Shown: positions 28,239-36,415 of the stretch, in pieces | Position numbering within the stretch: the stretch's first letter is position 1 | Layout: each line of letters starts with the position of its first letter | NCBI GenBank assembly: GCA_910585605.1 | Contig: CAJUFL010000011.1 | Span: 16,987 to 80,986 of the forward strand | Source of the DNA: an uncultured Lachnospiraceae bacterium | GTDB lineage: Bacteria; Bacillota; Clostridia; Lachnospirales; Lachnospiraceae | Direction of reading: 5' to 3' | Length of the DNA stretch: 64,000 bases | Position numbers and translations under genes: made by a program | The notes under the pieces: generated by a model | The model's database searches: none | Told to the model about the DNA's origin: nothing | The model's input: only the letters and a program-made list of their open reading frames with translations

Positions 28239-28715
28239 TTATTCAACCGGTACATCCTTAAACTGTTTTACATAATCTGGATTAGTTGCCTTATATGAAA
28301 CAATTTGTCCGCTTTTGGGATATACCATTCCCAGTTCTTTTGTTGCCACCTCCAGTACCTCCGGCAAATTAACAGAACTTTCCAGTCTTTTACTGGTCTC
28401 GTTATTCGTGTCGGTCAGTTCATTTAAACTGCTTTCCAGCCTGGCAATCTGTCTTCTCTGATCTGTAATATCTGCCTGTAGTGTAAGCATATTTACACAT
28501 GACACAAACAAAAAGACCGTTGCAGTCACCAACGCCATAGTATATTTTAAATCAAACGCTTTTGCACGTCTTGTATTACGACTAATTTTCTCATTAACTT
28601 TATGTTCCCTGCGTTCCGGTTTCTCTATCCTCTCCGGTACTGCATTCAGCTTTCTGGCTGTGTTCCCCTCTACGTAATGATACCGTCTCTCATTTTTTGA
28701 ATCCAATTCTCTCAT
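28239..28715 (-). CDS. ftsL: FtsL-like septum formation protein
   Basis: 158 residues. A long basic cytoplasmic N-terminus (to about 58), one membrane helix (MALVTATVFLFVSCVNML) and an extracellular coiled coil (about 78-112, TDQRRQIARLESSLNELT). It is too divergent for a motif-level call; position between rsmH and ftsI and the topology make FtsL the natural assignment. It would pair with a DivIC/FtsB coiled coil. The ATG is only one base from AAGGGG, so a TTG three codons later could be the true start. Confidence 0.75.
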   Translation of the reverse strand: MRELDSKNERRYHYVEGNTARKLNAVPERIEKPERREHKVNEKISRNTRRAKAFDLKYTMALVTATVFLFVSCVNMLTLQADITDQRRQIARLESSLNELTDTNNETSKRLESSVNLPEVLEVATKELGMVYPKSGQIVSYKATNPDYVKQFKDVPVE

Positions 28716-28796
28716 TCCCCTTTTCTAAAATACGTCTTATCTTCCGTATTCTCAGATGTTCCCCTTTTATCAAGTGTCTATTTACTTAAATACCAA

Positions 28797-29738
28797 TCAT
28801 GCCTTTTCAAATATCCGTAATTTGGCACTTTTACTTCTTCGATTCTCCTCTAATTCCTCTTCAGACGGTAAAATCGGTTTCCTTGTCATCACTTTCCCTC
28901 TGGAAACCTTACCACATACACATTTAGGAAAGTCGGGAGGGCATGTGCAAGGATTTTCATTAGTTCTAAATATCCTTTTTACAATCCGATCTTCTAATGA
29001 GTGGAACGTAATGATGCAAATTCGGCCCCCTGGGTTTAACAGATCTATCATCTGGTCGATGGATTGTTCAAGAATGGTCAGTTCTTTATTTAATTCAATC
29101 CTGATAGCCTGATAAGTTCTTTTGGACGGGTGCCCTCCTGCAGACCTAGCTCTAATTGGTATAGCAGCCTTTATAATGTCATTGAGCTCAAAGGTTGTCT
29201 CAATGACTTTTTCCTGTCTTGCCCTGCATATATGCTTGGCAATATTTTTGGCGAATTTTTCTTCGCCATAATCCCTGATTACTCTGCAAAGTTGCATTTC
29301 AGAATAATCATTTATAATATCCTTGGCAGTCATCTCCTGCCTTTGATCCATTCTCATATCGAGAGGCGCATCCTCTCTGTAGGTAAATCCTCTCTCTGGT
29401 GTATCTAACTGATAGGAGGATACCCCCAGGTCAAGAACGATACCATCAACACCGCTGATGTTCAGTGTTCTTAAAACCTGAGGGGTTTTCTGATAATTGC
29501 TTCTTATAATATCAATCTTTATTTTATCTTGATATGGTAATAGACGGATGCCTGCTGCCTCAATGGCAGCTGCATCCTGATCTATTCCTATGAACCTACC
29601 TTTACCGGACAAACGTTCACATACATAAAATGCATGTCCTCCACCACCTACGGTGCCATCCACATAAGTTCCGTCTCTTTTGATATTCAGTCCTTCTATG
29701 GTTTCCTCCAGCAAAACTGACTTATGTGAAAATCCCAC
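28797..29738 (-). CDS. rsmH: 16S rRNA m4C1402 methyltransferase RsmH
   Basis: 313 residues, starting at GTG 29738 with AGGAGG 7 bases upstream. It methylates N4 of C1402 in 16S rRNA using SAM. Family signatures: [25 protein letters not shown] (SAM site), [30 protein letters not shown] and the C-terminal [11 protein letters not shown]. It lies 10 bases after mraZ as the second gene of the dcw cluster. Confidence 0.97.
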   Translation of the reverse strand: MGFSHKSVLLEETIEGLNIKRDGTYVDGTVGGGGHAFYVCERLSGKGRFIGIDQDAAAIEAAGIRLLPYQDKIKIDIIRSNYQKTPQVLRTLNISGVDGIVLDLGVSSYQLDTPERGFTYREDAPLDMRMDQRQEMTAKDIINDYSEMQLCRVIRDYGEEKFAKNIAKHICRARQEKVIETTFELNDIIKAAIPIRARSAGGHPSKRTYQAIRIELNKELTILEQSIDQMIDLLNPGGRICIITFHSLEDRIVKRIFRTNENPCTCPPDFPKCVCGKVSRGKVMTRKPILPSEEELEENRRSKSAKLRIFEKA

Positions 29739-29748
29739 GTTTATCCTC

Positions 29749-30195
29749 CTATATCATAATACCTAAATCTTCGATCCCCTGTGCTAATTCATTGAAATCG
29801 ATGTCATCAATATTGTTCTTCTCTTCCCATTTTTCTTTGCTCCAGATTTCCGCACGTTCTCCTACACCAACCACGGTTACGTCTTTTGTAATCTCTGCAA
29901 ACTCTCTTAAATTTGCCGGCAAAAGAATTCTTCCCTGATTGTCCACTTCACAATCTGTAGCACCGGCCTGAAAAAATCTTTTGAACTTTCTTGAGTTCTC
30001 ATTAGTCATTGGAAGCTGTCTCAACTTGCCTTCAAAGATCTCCCACTCTTCATTGGGGTAAGCAAATAAACAACCATCCATTCCTCTTGTCACAACGAAA
30101 GACATCCCTAATTGTTCTCTTAACTTTGAAGGTACGATCATTCTGCCCTTGGCATCCACGGAATGATTATATTCGCCTTTTAATCCCTTGGACAT
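29749..30195 (-). CDS. mraZ: Transcriptional regulator MraZ
   Basis: 148 residues from [18 protein letters not shown] at 30195 (AAGGTGAG upstream); the open frame to 30279 runs through the operator and is not supported. It has two SpoVT/AbrB-like swapped-hairpin domains, each with the DxKGR/DxQGR motif ([30 protein letters not shown]). MraZ forms ring oligomers that bind phased repeats and control its own dcw operon. Five exactly phased boxes lie directly upstream. Confidence 0.96.
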   Translation of the reverse strand: MSKGLKGEYNHSVDAKGRMIVPSKLREQLGMSFVVTRGMDGCLFAYPNEEWEIFEGKLRQLPMTNENSRKFKRFFQAGATDCEVDNQGRILLPANLREFAEITKDVTVVGVGERAEIWSKEKWEEKNNIDDIDFNELAQGIEDLGIMI

Positions 30196-30254
30196 GATTC
30201 TCACCTTCCCCTGTCTCTCGTTTGTAAATATGCCTTGTGTTTTTTGATAAATCC

Positions 30255-30299
30255 ACCACAATTTACCACTGTCCACCACAATTCACCACTTACAACCAC
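30255..30299 (-). promoter_or_regulatory. Five phased MraZ boxes
   Basis: On the minus strand GTGGT occurs five times with exactly 5 bases between copies (plus-strand ACCAC at 30255, 30265, 30275, 30285 and 30295). A 10-bp period puts all on one DNA face. They lie right after the -10 of the promoter, covering the transcript start. MraZ is known to bind short direct repeats of TGG type with 10-bp period. Confidence 0.85.
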
Positions 30300-30300
30300 T

Positions 30301-30329
30301 ATTGTACCCTATCAGGTTATAGAATGCAA
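30301..30329 (-). promoter_or_regulatory. sigma-A promoter of mraZ and the dcw cluster
   Basis: Minus-strand TTGCAT (30324-30329), 17-base spacer, TACAAT (30301-30306). The MraZ boxes start 2 bases downstream of the -10. The interval 30330-30604 between here and the lgt terminator contains only AT-rich sequence and a GTGGGG...CCCCAC inverted repeat near 30532-30564 that I cannot assign. Confidence 0.7.
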
Positions 30330-30604
30330 TAAAAGATTTACCCATATCCCATTGTGAAATTAGCTAAAGTTACCCTGCTATTTTTATGCAATATGCACAT
30401 TTTTTCTACTGTTTTTTCGCTGTTTTCTTCTCACTTTGCACAATATCTTGTACATTCTCATATCCAACATACAGATATATTGTGTTTTCCCATCTTAAGA
30501 TTCTCTTTCGCATTTTTCCTTTCTTTATATAGTGGGGAAAAGTGGGAAAATCCCCCACCACGAAAATGAATAATACATTTTGCGGGGGTTATCTAACTAC
30601 AAAA

Positions 30605-30640
30605 AACCACAGAATTGTAAATTCACACAATCCTGTGGTT
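30605..30640 (-). terminator. Terminator of lgt
   Basis: Minus-strand stem AACCACAG-ATTGT style, 13 pairs with one mismatch (30640-30627 with 30618-30605), 8-base loop, followed by TTTTTTG. It lies 30 bases after the lgt stop. Confidence 0.85.
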
Positions 30641-30669
30641 ATCATCATTAAAAAATTTCCTTAAGTTAT

Positions 30670-31590
30670 CTATTCTAATTCTGTATTTACATTCCGCAGC
30701 TTCATCCGCTTGTAAATAATGAATATTGATGCACCCACTACACAAAAAGCAGCCAACAGCTGGGACACTCTAAAATTGATTCCCGGTATCATCAAAGAAT
30801 CTGTCCTAAGCCCTTCTACCCACACGCGGCCAAGACCGTATCCCCAAATATACATAGCAAACATCTCTCCGTCAAATTTCTTGTATCTTCTGTATAAAAA
30901 GATGACAAGCAGTACTCCAAGATTCCATAATGACTCGTATAAGAAAGTCGGATGTACCTGAATAAATTCCATCCCTTCAATAGTAACGACATGATCTATC
31001 ATTTCCTGTGTAATCACTCCGTTATTCACAGTACTAAGCAGATAATTTTTACTTCCAAACCATTCTACGGGAATCGCCATGGCAAGTAACGAATCTGTAT
31101 ATCCGCCAAATGCCTCTCTGTTAAAAAAGTTTCCCCATCTTCCAAGAATCTGTCCCACCAAAAGTCCCATGGCACACGTATCCAGCATCAGCATCGTGCT
31201 GACTTTACGCTTTTTTGCAAAAATCAGCAGCGTAATAATTCCGGCTATAACTCCTCCATAAATAGCAAGACCACCACCGCGGATATTTAACATCCCAAGA
31301 ATCGTATCCTTAACAGACTGTCCCTCTTTTATATAATCTCCGAGGCTAAACAATACATAGTAAATCCTTGCCCCCAGTATTGCCGGTATCACCAGCCAGA
31401 GCATGTAATCCAGATATAATTCCGAATCCTGCCCGGTTCTTTTTGCTTCTCTCGCAATCAGAACATATCCAAGGATAAATCCAAGTGCTATCACCATTCC
31501 GTAAAAACGTATTTCAAAATTGCCGATAAAAAAACCATCTGCCACATTTTTAAGTACAATCCCCAAATTCGGAAAACGTATCTCGTACAT
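30670..31590 (-). CDS. lgt: Prolipoprotein diacylglyceryl transferase
   Basis: 306 residues with seven membrane helices. It attaches diacylglycerol from phosphatidylglycerol to the lipobox cysteine of prolipoproteins. Seen: IRFYGMVIALGFILGY, the Lgt signature GRWGNFFNREAFGG, and VHPTFLYESLWNL with the conserved His and Glu. GLRTDSLMIPG is the conserved second arginine region. It has GGAGG upstream and follows ychF by 13 bases, so the two share a transcript. Confidence 0.96.
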   Translation of the reverse strand: MYEIRFPNLGIVLKNVADGFFIGNFEIRFYGMVIALGFILGYVLIAREAKRTGQDSELYLDYMLWLVIPAILGARIYYVLFSLGDYIKEGQSVKDTILGMLNIRGGGLAIYGGVIAGIITLLIFAKKRKVSTMLMLDTCAMGLLVGQILGRWGNFFNREAFGGYTDSLLAMAIPVEWFGSKNYLLSTVNNGVITQEMIDHVVTIEGMEFIQVHPTFLYESLWNLGVLLVIFLYRRYKKFDGEMFAMYIWGYGLGRVWVEGLRTDSLMIPGINFRVSQLLAAFCVVGASIFIIYKRMKLRNVNTELE

Positions 31591-31603
31591 AGCATCCTCC
31601 TAA

Positions 31604-32701
31604 CTACACATTAAATTTAAACAAAACTACATCGCCATCCTGTACAATATATTCTTTTCCTTCTGAACGTACCAGTCCCTTTTCTCTTGCTGCCGTCATA
31701 GAGCCATTTTCCACCAGATCCTTATAGTTTACAACTTCTGCACGGATAAATCCTCTTTCAAAATCAGTATGAATCTTCCCAGCTGCCTGAGGTGCCTTTG
31801 TTCCTTTCTTAATCGTCCATGCACGGGTTTCATCCTCTCCTGATGTCAGATAAGAAATCAAACCCAGCAGGGAATAACTGGCACGAATGAGTTTATCCAG
31901 TCCTGATTCTGAAAGTCCTAAATCCTCCAGAAACATTTTTTTCTCATCCTCATCCAGTTCCGATATCTCCTGTTCAATCTGGGCACATACCGCAAATACT
32001 TCTGAACCGTATTCTGACGCATATTCCTTTACTGTTTTTACAAATTCATTTCCTGCACCATCATCTGTCAAATCATCTTCCGATACATTTGCTGCAAAAA
32101 TAACAGGTTTTCTGGTAAGAAGATTATATTCTGCCATCCATGCTTCCTCATCTTCTCCATCCGTTTCAAATGTAATGGCAAGCTTTCCATTTTCAAGATG
32201 TTCCTTAATCCGTTTCATAAAAGCAAGCTCTTTGGCAATTTCCTTATTATTATTGGCAGCTCTCGCATTTTTTGCAATTCTTCTCTCTAGTATCTCAACA
32301 TCCGAAAAAATCAATTCAAAATTAATCGTTTCAATATCCCTTAATGGGTCAATACTTCCATCCACATGTACAACATTGGAATCTTCAAAACACCGCACCA
32401 CATGCACGATAGCATCCACTTCCCTGATATTAGATAAAAACTGGTTTCCAAGTCCTTCTCCCTTAGAAGCACCTTTCACAAGTCCTGCAATATCTACAAA
32501 TTCAATTACTGCTGGTACTGTTTTCTTGGAACTGTACATTTTTGTCAGAACGTCAATCCTCTCATCAGGCACTGGAACCACTCCAACATTTGGGTCAATC
32601 GTACAAAACGGATAATTTGCTGATTCTGCCCCTGCCTTTGTCAAAGAATTAAATAATGTACTTTTTCCTACATTGGGAAGTCCGACTATGCCTAGTTTCA
32701 T
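31604..32701 (-). CDS. ychF: Redox-regulated ATPase/GTPase YchF (Obg family)
   Basis: 365 residues, the exact family length. P-loop GLPNVGKST (6-14), switch region NYPFCTIDPNVGVV, DIAGLVKGASKGEGLGNQFL, the NVSE nucleotide motif and a C-terminal TGS domain ending GDVVLFKFNV. It binds ATP in preference to GTP and associates with ribosomes. AGGAGG lies upstream. First gene of the ychF-lgt unit. Confidence 0.97.
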   Translation of the reverse strand: MKLGIVGLPNVGKSTLFNSLTKAGAESANYPFCTIDPNVGVVPVPDERIDVLTKMYSSKKTVPAVIEFVDIAGLVKGASKGEGLGNQFLSNIREVDAIVHVVRCFEDSNVVHVDGSIDPLRDIETINFELIFSDVEILERRIAKNARAANNNKEIAKELAFMKRIKEHLENGKLAITFETDGEDEEAWMAEYNLLTRKPVIFAANVSEDDLTDDGAGNEFVKTVKEYASEYGSEVFAVCAQIEQEISELDEDEKKMFLEDLGLSESGLDKLIRASYSLLGLISYLTSGEDETRAWTIKKGTKAPQAAGKIHTDFERGFIRAEVVNYKDLVENGSMTAAREKGLVRSEGKEYIVQDGDVVLFKFNV

Positions 32702-32893
32702 TTTTCTATATCCTCCTAAAAATCCTTTATTTTATGTTACATTCCATTTATCTTTATTAGAAAATACACCATCTGATACACCATTTCACAAACCCTGATA
32801 CAGCAACCCACATATTACCATATAACAGCCTAAAAGTCTATATTTTCTTATAATTCTACACTGGACGATAAAAAACTCTGCCCTAATGAAAGA

Positions 32894-32923
32894 AGTGCCT
32901 GAAAGATATTTCCTTCAGACACT
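32894..32923 (-). terminator. Hairpin after the 142-residue unknown gene
   Basis: Minus-strand AGTGTCTGAA...TTTCAGGCACT, a 10 to 11-bp stem with one mismatch, followed by TCTTTC. It lies 39 bases after that gene's stop. Confidence 0.55.
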
Positions 32924-32962
32924 GTTTAGTAAAAAAACTGTCATTCATCAGCAAATGCATTC

Positions 32963-33391
32963 TCATGATTTCTTACCATGCAGCATCTGCTTTAATGCCT
33001 CCTCAATATGTTTGTCAGTCGTGAGTGGACGGAAATCCCTCGTCTCAGAAAGTTCTTTTAAATCCTCATTGTTAAGGGTAATCACATGTTCCTGTTCACT
33101 GTCCGGCTCAGGGATAACATATAAATTCATTTCTTTTTCCAGCTGATTCAATCTTCGCATAATATCAGTAATCTGGCTCTTACCCAAATCCACTGTCTCA
33201 AGTAGTTCATCGTAAAGCTCAGTTATACGTTCACAATCCGGAATATCCTCATAAATAACTTCCGGTTCATCCTTAATTCCTGATTCATTGCCGTTCTCGT
33301 AAACATACCTATTATCCTTGATATTCCTGTCTAAGAAATTCAGTGTTTGTGTTATCTTTCCTCCTTCGACTGTTATGATGAGTTTTGCCAT
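32963..33391 (-). CDS. Conserved-looking protein of unknown function
   Basis: 142 residues with AGGAGG just upstream of the ATG. No signal peptide or membrane helix. The N-terminal MAKLIITVEGGKI reads as a small beta sheet. The middle (ITELYDELLETVDLGKSQITDIMRRLNQLEKEM) is a predicted coiled coil. The end is charged. I do not recognise the family. It is divergent from the cotJ operon and has a hairpin after it, so it is its own transcription unit. Confidence 0.65.
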   Translation of the reverse strand: MAKLIITVEGGKITQTLNFLDRNIKDNRYVYENGNESGIKDEPEVIYEDIPDCERITELYDELLETVDLGKSQITDIMRRLNQLEKEMNLYVIPEPDSEQEHVITLNNEDLKELSETRDFRPLTTDKHIEEALKQMLHGKKS

Positions 33392-33692
33392 ACTCCGTCC
33401 TCCTTTTTCTTACAATATCGTATAGGGAATGGTACATGACAAACCAGCCTCCTGCTTGTGGTGTTCTTATTATATCGGTTGAAGTACTATTTATCAGTAC
33501 GTTCATACCGCACCGTAATAGTTAAAATAGGTAATACGTAAAAGCTGGTGTGCTGCTACATTCACCTTTATGTTTTCCAGTATACTACGGAAATAGGTGT
33601 TTTTCAAGATTCAACCACTGAATAATTTATGTCGGCAATATTTTTTAATATCCAATATCTTCCACAAACCGTATAATTTGTACCCTGTATCT

Positions 33693-33722
33693 GAATCGTG
33701 GGAATAATTGCTTACATACAAT
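33693..33722 (+). promoter_or_regulatory. Candidate SigE promoter of the cotJ operon
   Basis: GAATCGT (33693-33699), 15-base spacer, CATACAAT (33715-33722), 69 bases before the ATG. The SigE consensus is KMATATT-N13/15-CATACAMT; the -10 here is a full match and the -35 matches 5 of 7. cotJ is a SigE target in Bacillus. The rest of the interval 33392-33790 shows nothing else clear. Confidence 0.55.
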
Positions 33723-33790
33723 TTTTTTATTTACAAAAAATATTATTGTAACTTTAAATAATTTTAGTATGCCCAAAAGGAGATGATTTT

Positions 33791-34255
33791 ATGGATAATC
33801 AGGATTGTTGTACCTGTGCCGACACTCTTGCCATGGCTTCCATACCAAAGCAAAACTGGTGTCAACCCTATGAGTATGAAAAGGCATTGATGGAAGGAAC
33901 TATTTTCCCATGTCTGAATCTTCCATTCTATAAAGCTGATGAAGGAGACAGCACTTTAAATACCAATACAATTTCTTCCAATCCCGAAGAAACAGAACGT
34001 GAAAAATTATTAACTGAGATTTCTACCATAAGCTTTGCTATCAACGATTTAACACTTTATCTGGATACCCATCCGAACTGCAAAAACGGTCTGACTCTTT
34101 TTCATGAACTGTTAAAAAAACGTCTGGATATGCTGGCAGATTTTGCGGACCGCTTTTATCCTTTAACACAGATTTCCATGGTTACCGGAAACTGTGACTG
34201 CAACTGTTATGGCTGGGGAGAAGGACCCATGCCCTGGGAAGGAGGTTTGATCTAA
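33791..34255 (+). CDS. cotJB: Fused CotJA-CotJB spore coat protein
   Basis: 154 residues. Residues about 13-52 match the CotJA pattern (ALMEGTIFPCLNLPF), normally a separate protein of about 80 residues. Residues about 66-154 match CotJB: EREKLLTEISTISFAINDLTLYLDTHPN followed by the Trp/Pro-rich end with PMPWE. Together with CotJC it belongs to a coat component made in the mother cell. The cysteine-rich ends (CCTC near the N-terminus; CDCNC near the C-terminus) may form crosslinks. AAGGAG lies upstream, and its stop overlaps the cotJC ATG by one base. Confidence 0.85.
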   Translation: MDNQDCCTCADTLAMASIPKQNWCQPYEYEKALMEGTIFPCLNLPFYKADEGDSTLNTNTISSNPEETEREKLLTEISTISFAINDLTLYLDTHPNCKNGLTLFHELLKKRLDMLADFADRFYPLTQISMVTGNCDCNCYGWGEGPMPWEGGLI

Positions 34256-34872
34256 TGTGGTGCTATGAAAAACGACTGCAATATCCCGTAAAAATTAAAA
34301 ACACCTGTCCAAAGACTGCACAACTGATTATCAGCCAGTATGGCGGACCGGATGGTGAGCTTTCTGCTTCTATGCGTTATCTGGCACAGCGTTATTCCAT
34401 GCCGGTAAAAAAAGTTGGAGGTTTATTAACAGATATCGGTACAGAGGAAATCAATCACATGGAAATAATCTGTGCGATCGTTTACCAGCTGACCAAAAAC
34501 TTAACACCAGAAGAAGCAAAAACTGCCGGTTTTGATGCATATTATATTGATCATACTGCCGGATTATGGCCACAGGCGGCTGCCGGAGTACCTTTTACTT
34601 CATTGGAATTTCAATCTAAAGGAGATGTAATGGCTGATCTGTATGAAGACCTTGCGGCAGAACAAAAAGCACGAACAGTATATGATAATCTGCTCCGGGT
34701 CATAGAAGATCCTGACGTACGGGCCCCTCTTAAATTCCTCCGTGCAAGAGAAATCGTACACTTCCAGCGTTTCGGAGAAGCCTTAGAAATGACAAAAGAT
34801 AAAATGGATGCAAAAAATTTCTATTTCTTCAATCCCGAATTTGATAAAGAAATGTACAAGAAGGAACTATAA
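34255..34872 (+). CDS. cotJC: Spore coat manganese catalase-like protein CotJC
   Basis: 205 residues. Ferritin-like four-helix protein of the manganese catalase family. The N-terminal MWCYEKRLQYPVKIKNTCPKTAQLI and QYGGPDGELSASMRYLAQRYSMP are typical of CotJC. Likely di-manganese ligands are in EINHMEI and in the DVMADLYEDLAAEQKART and REIVHFQRFGE helices. It would degrade peroxide at the forming coat. It is in the cotJ operon under the SigE-like promoter and ends at a strong terminator. Confidence 0.93.
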   Translation: MWCYEKRLQYPVKIKNTCPKTAQLIISQYGGPDGELSASMRYLAQRYSMPVKKVGGLLTDIGTEEINHMEIICAIVYQLTKNLTPEEAKTAGFDAYYIDHTAGLWPQAAAGVPFTSLEFQSKGDVMADLYEDLAAEQKARTVYDNLLRVIEDPDVRAPLKFLRAREIVHFQRFGEALEMTKDKMDAKNFYFFNPEFDKEMYKKEL

Positions 34873-34885
34873 AAACAATCCTATT

Positions 34886-34925
34886 AAAAAGATGCCTTAA
34901 TGCTAAAACAAAAGGCATCTTTTTT
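34886..34925. terminator. Bidirectional terminator between cotJC and yebC
   Basis: Perfect 13-bp stem AAAAAGATGCCTT/AAGGCATCTTTTT (34886-34898, 34913-34925). U-runs are present on both strands and serve the convergent cotJC (+) and yebC (-). Confidence 0.85.
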
Positions 34926-34935
34926 CAATCTCATC

Positions 34936-35664
34936 TTATTCATCCCAATTATGATAAACGGCCTGTACATCGTCATCTTCATCCAGTAAGTCCAGGATCT
35001 TATTCATCTTTTTAATATCTTCTTCACCTGTAAGCTCCACCCATGTCTGCGGAACCATCGTTACTTCTGCTGATGCCATGGGAACTTTTCCCGTCTCCAA
35101 AGCCTCTCTTACTGCCGAAAAATCATCCGGTGCTGTCAAAATCTCGTAACTGTCCTCTTCCTCTGCAAAATCCTCGGCTCCTGCATCCAATGCCATCATC
35201 ATAAGATCATCAGCATCTAATTCACATTCTTCTTTATCTACAATAATCTGTCCTTTTTTATCAAACATAAAAGATACACACCCTGTAGTTCCAACATTTC
35301 CTCCTCCTTTTGTAAATGCGTTTCTTACATTAGATGCCGTCCGGTTCTTATTATCTGTCAGTGCATCTACAATGATCGCTGTACCATTGGGTCCATATCC
35401 TTCATATGTAATGGACATATAATTCACGGAGTTGGCATCTCCGGCAGCTTTCTTAATTCCTCTTTCAATGGTATCATTAGGCATATTATTTGCCTTTGCC
35501 TTTGCTATCACATCACGAAGCTTGGAATTATTATTCGGATCTGCACCACCCTCTTTTACTGCTACTGCGATTTCCCTTCCGATAATTGTAAATATTTTAC
35601 CCTTTGCCGCATCATTTTTCTCTTTTTTATGCTTAATATTTGCAAATTTTGAATGTCCTGACAT
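34936..35664 (-). CDS. yebC: YebC/PmpR family protein
   Basis: 242 residues. [25 protein letters not shown] is the family start, and [45 protein letters not shown] and the acidic C-terminus are typical. Members are described as transcriptional regulators and more recently as translation factors for proline-rich stretches. It has its own sigma-A promoter (35711-35739) and shares the terminator with cotJC. Confidence 0.95.
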   Translation of the reverse strand: MSGHSKFANIKHKKEKNDAAKGKIFTIIGREIAVAVKEGGADPNNNSKLRDVIAKAKANNMPNDTIERGIKKAAGDANSVNYMSITYEGYGPNGTAIIVDALTDNKNRTASNVRNAFTKGGGNVGTTGCVSFMFDKKGQIIVDKEECELDADDLMMMALDAGAEDFAEEEDSYEILTAPDDFSAVREALETGKVPMASAEVTMVPQTWVELTGEEDIKKMNKILDLLDEDDDVQAVYHNWDE

Positions 35665-35710
35665 CTTTCTAACTCCTATCTTTAATAATAATCATTCACA
35701 CATGTGCTAT

Positions 35711-35739
35711 ATTTTAACACTATGCACACTCTTTTTCAA
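35711..35739 (-). promoter_or_regulatory. sigma-A promoter of yebC
   Basis: Minus-strand TTGAAA (35734-35739), 17-base spacer, TAAAAT (35711-35716). Confidence 0.65.
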
Positions 35740-35764
35740 GTCCAATCAGGAGCGAAGACTATAC

Positions 35765-35851
35765 AAAAAGGGACTGCCGCAAAAAGGCTCTATTTTCATT
35801 TTGCTGCAAAAAATCAGCAAAAGAAAAATCCCTTCATACGACAAGTCCCTT
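35765..35851 (-). terminator. Terminator of the 130-residue membrane protein gene (dispersed family member)
   Basis: Outer stem: minus-strand AAGGGACT-T-GTCG pairs with CGGCAGTCCCTT (35851-35839 with 35780-35768), followed by TTTTTG. An inner hairpin TTTTGCTG/CAGCAAAA is at 35799-35822. The outer arms share GGGACTG(T/C)CGCA with 10985-11035 and 52415-52470. Confidence 0.65.
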
Positions 35852-35900
35852 CATACTAACTAGTGTACTGAAACATTGATATTTGATAAAACCACACTAA

Positions 35901-36293
35901 TTATGCACCCACATACTCAGATGAATCAAATGCAAGAATCAATATAAAAATCGGATTTAAAAACAACAGTCCGAATCCAAATCCTGGTCCATGACCAAAT
36001 GCTTTTGCCAATTTAAAGTACAGCATGATGCCGAATACAGCATTAGCAAGCGGTATCAGCAATGTCAGAAAATACCATCCGTTCCCAAAAGCAATCTTAT
36101 ATAGCACATAGATATTATAAAATGGGACAATACTTGCCCATCCCGGTTCTCCTGCTTTTGTGAAAATCCTCCAAAATGCAACAATTGATAAAACTAACAA
36201 TGCCAGGCATATAATTGAATATACACCTGAAAATAGTGCTAAAACGCCTGCTGACGCAGAGTCATAGCCTACTGTCATTAATGATGTTAACAT
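35901..36293 (-). CDS. Small membrane protein, DUF5684-like
   Basis: 130 residues from MLTSLMTVG at 36293 (GGGAGG upstream). Three to four membrane helices. The segment KAGEPGWASIVPFYNIYVLYKIAFGNGWYFL with a following LIPLANAVFGIMLY is typical of the DUF5684 family. Its function is unknown. It is monocistronic, with overlapping promoter elements at 36350-36369 and the 35765-35851 terminator. Confidence 0.75.
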   Translation of the reverse strand: MLTSLMTVGYDSASAGVLALFSGVYSIICLALLVLSIVAFWRIFTKAGEPGWASIVPFYNIYVLYKIAFGNGWYFLTLLIPLANAVFGIMLYFKLAKAFGHGPGFGFGLLFLNPIFILILAFDSSEYVGA

Positions 36294-36349
36294 AAAACAT
36301 CCTCCCTCATAATTATTTACAAAGTTTTTTGTATGACAATAATCTATCA

Positions 36350-36369
36350 ATTATAACATAATTTGTCAA
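36350..36369 (-). promoter_or_regulatory. Overlapping promoter elements of the DUF5684-like gene
   Basis: Minus-strand TGTTATAAT (extended -10 at 36350-36355) and a TTGACA (36364-36369) that is only 8 bases away and would pair instead with TAGATT 17 bases downstream. One of the two is probably used. Confidence 0.4.
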
Positions 36370-36415
36370 TTCTTAATTTGAACGTTTTCTTATTGCATTA
36401 TTCTTAATAATATTC

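Noticed and set aside
30255..30299. Simple sequence tandem repeat
   Set aside because: The GTGGT units are better explained as phased MraZ operators, given mraZ directly downstream.
31887..32615. 242-residue plus-strand open frame over ychF
   Set aside because: Antisense to ychF; Ser/Phe/Ile-rich sequence typical of reversed coding DNA.
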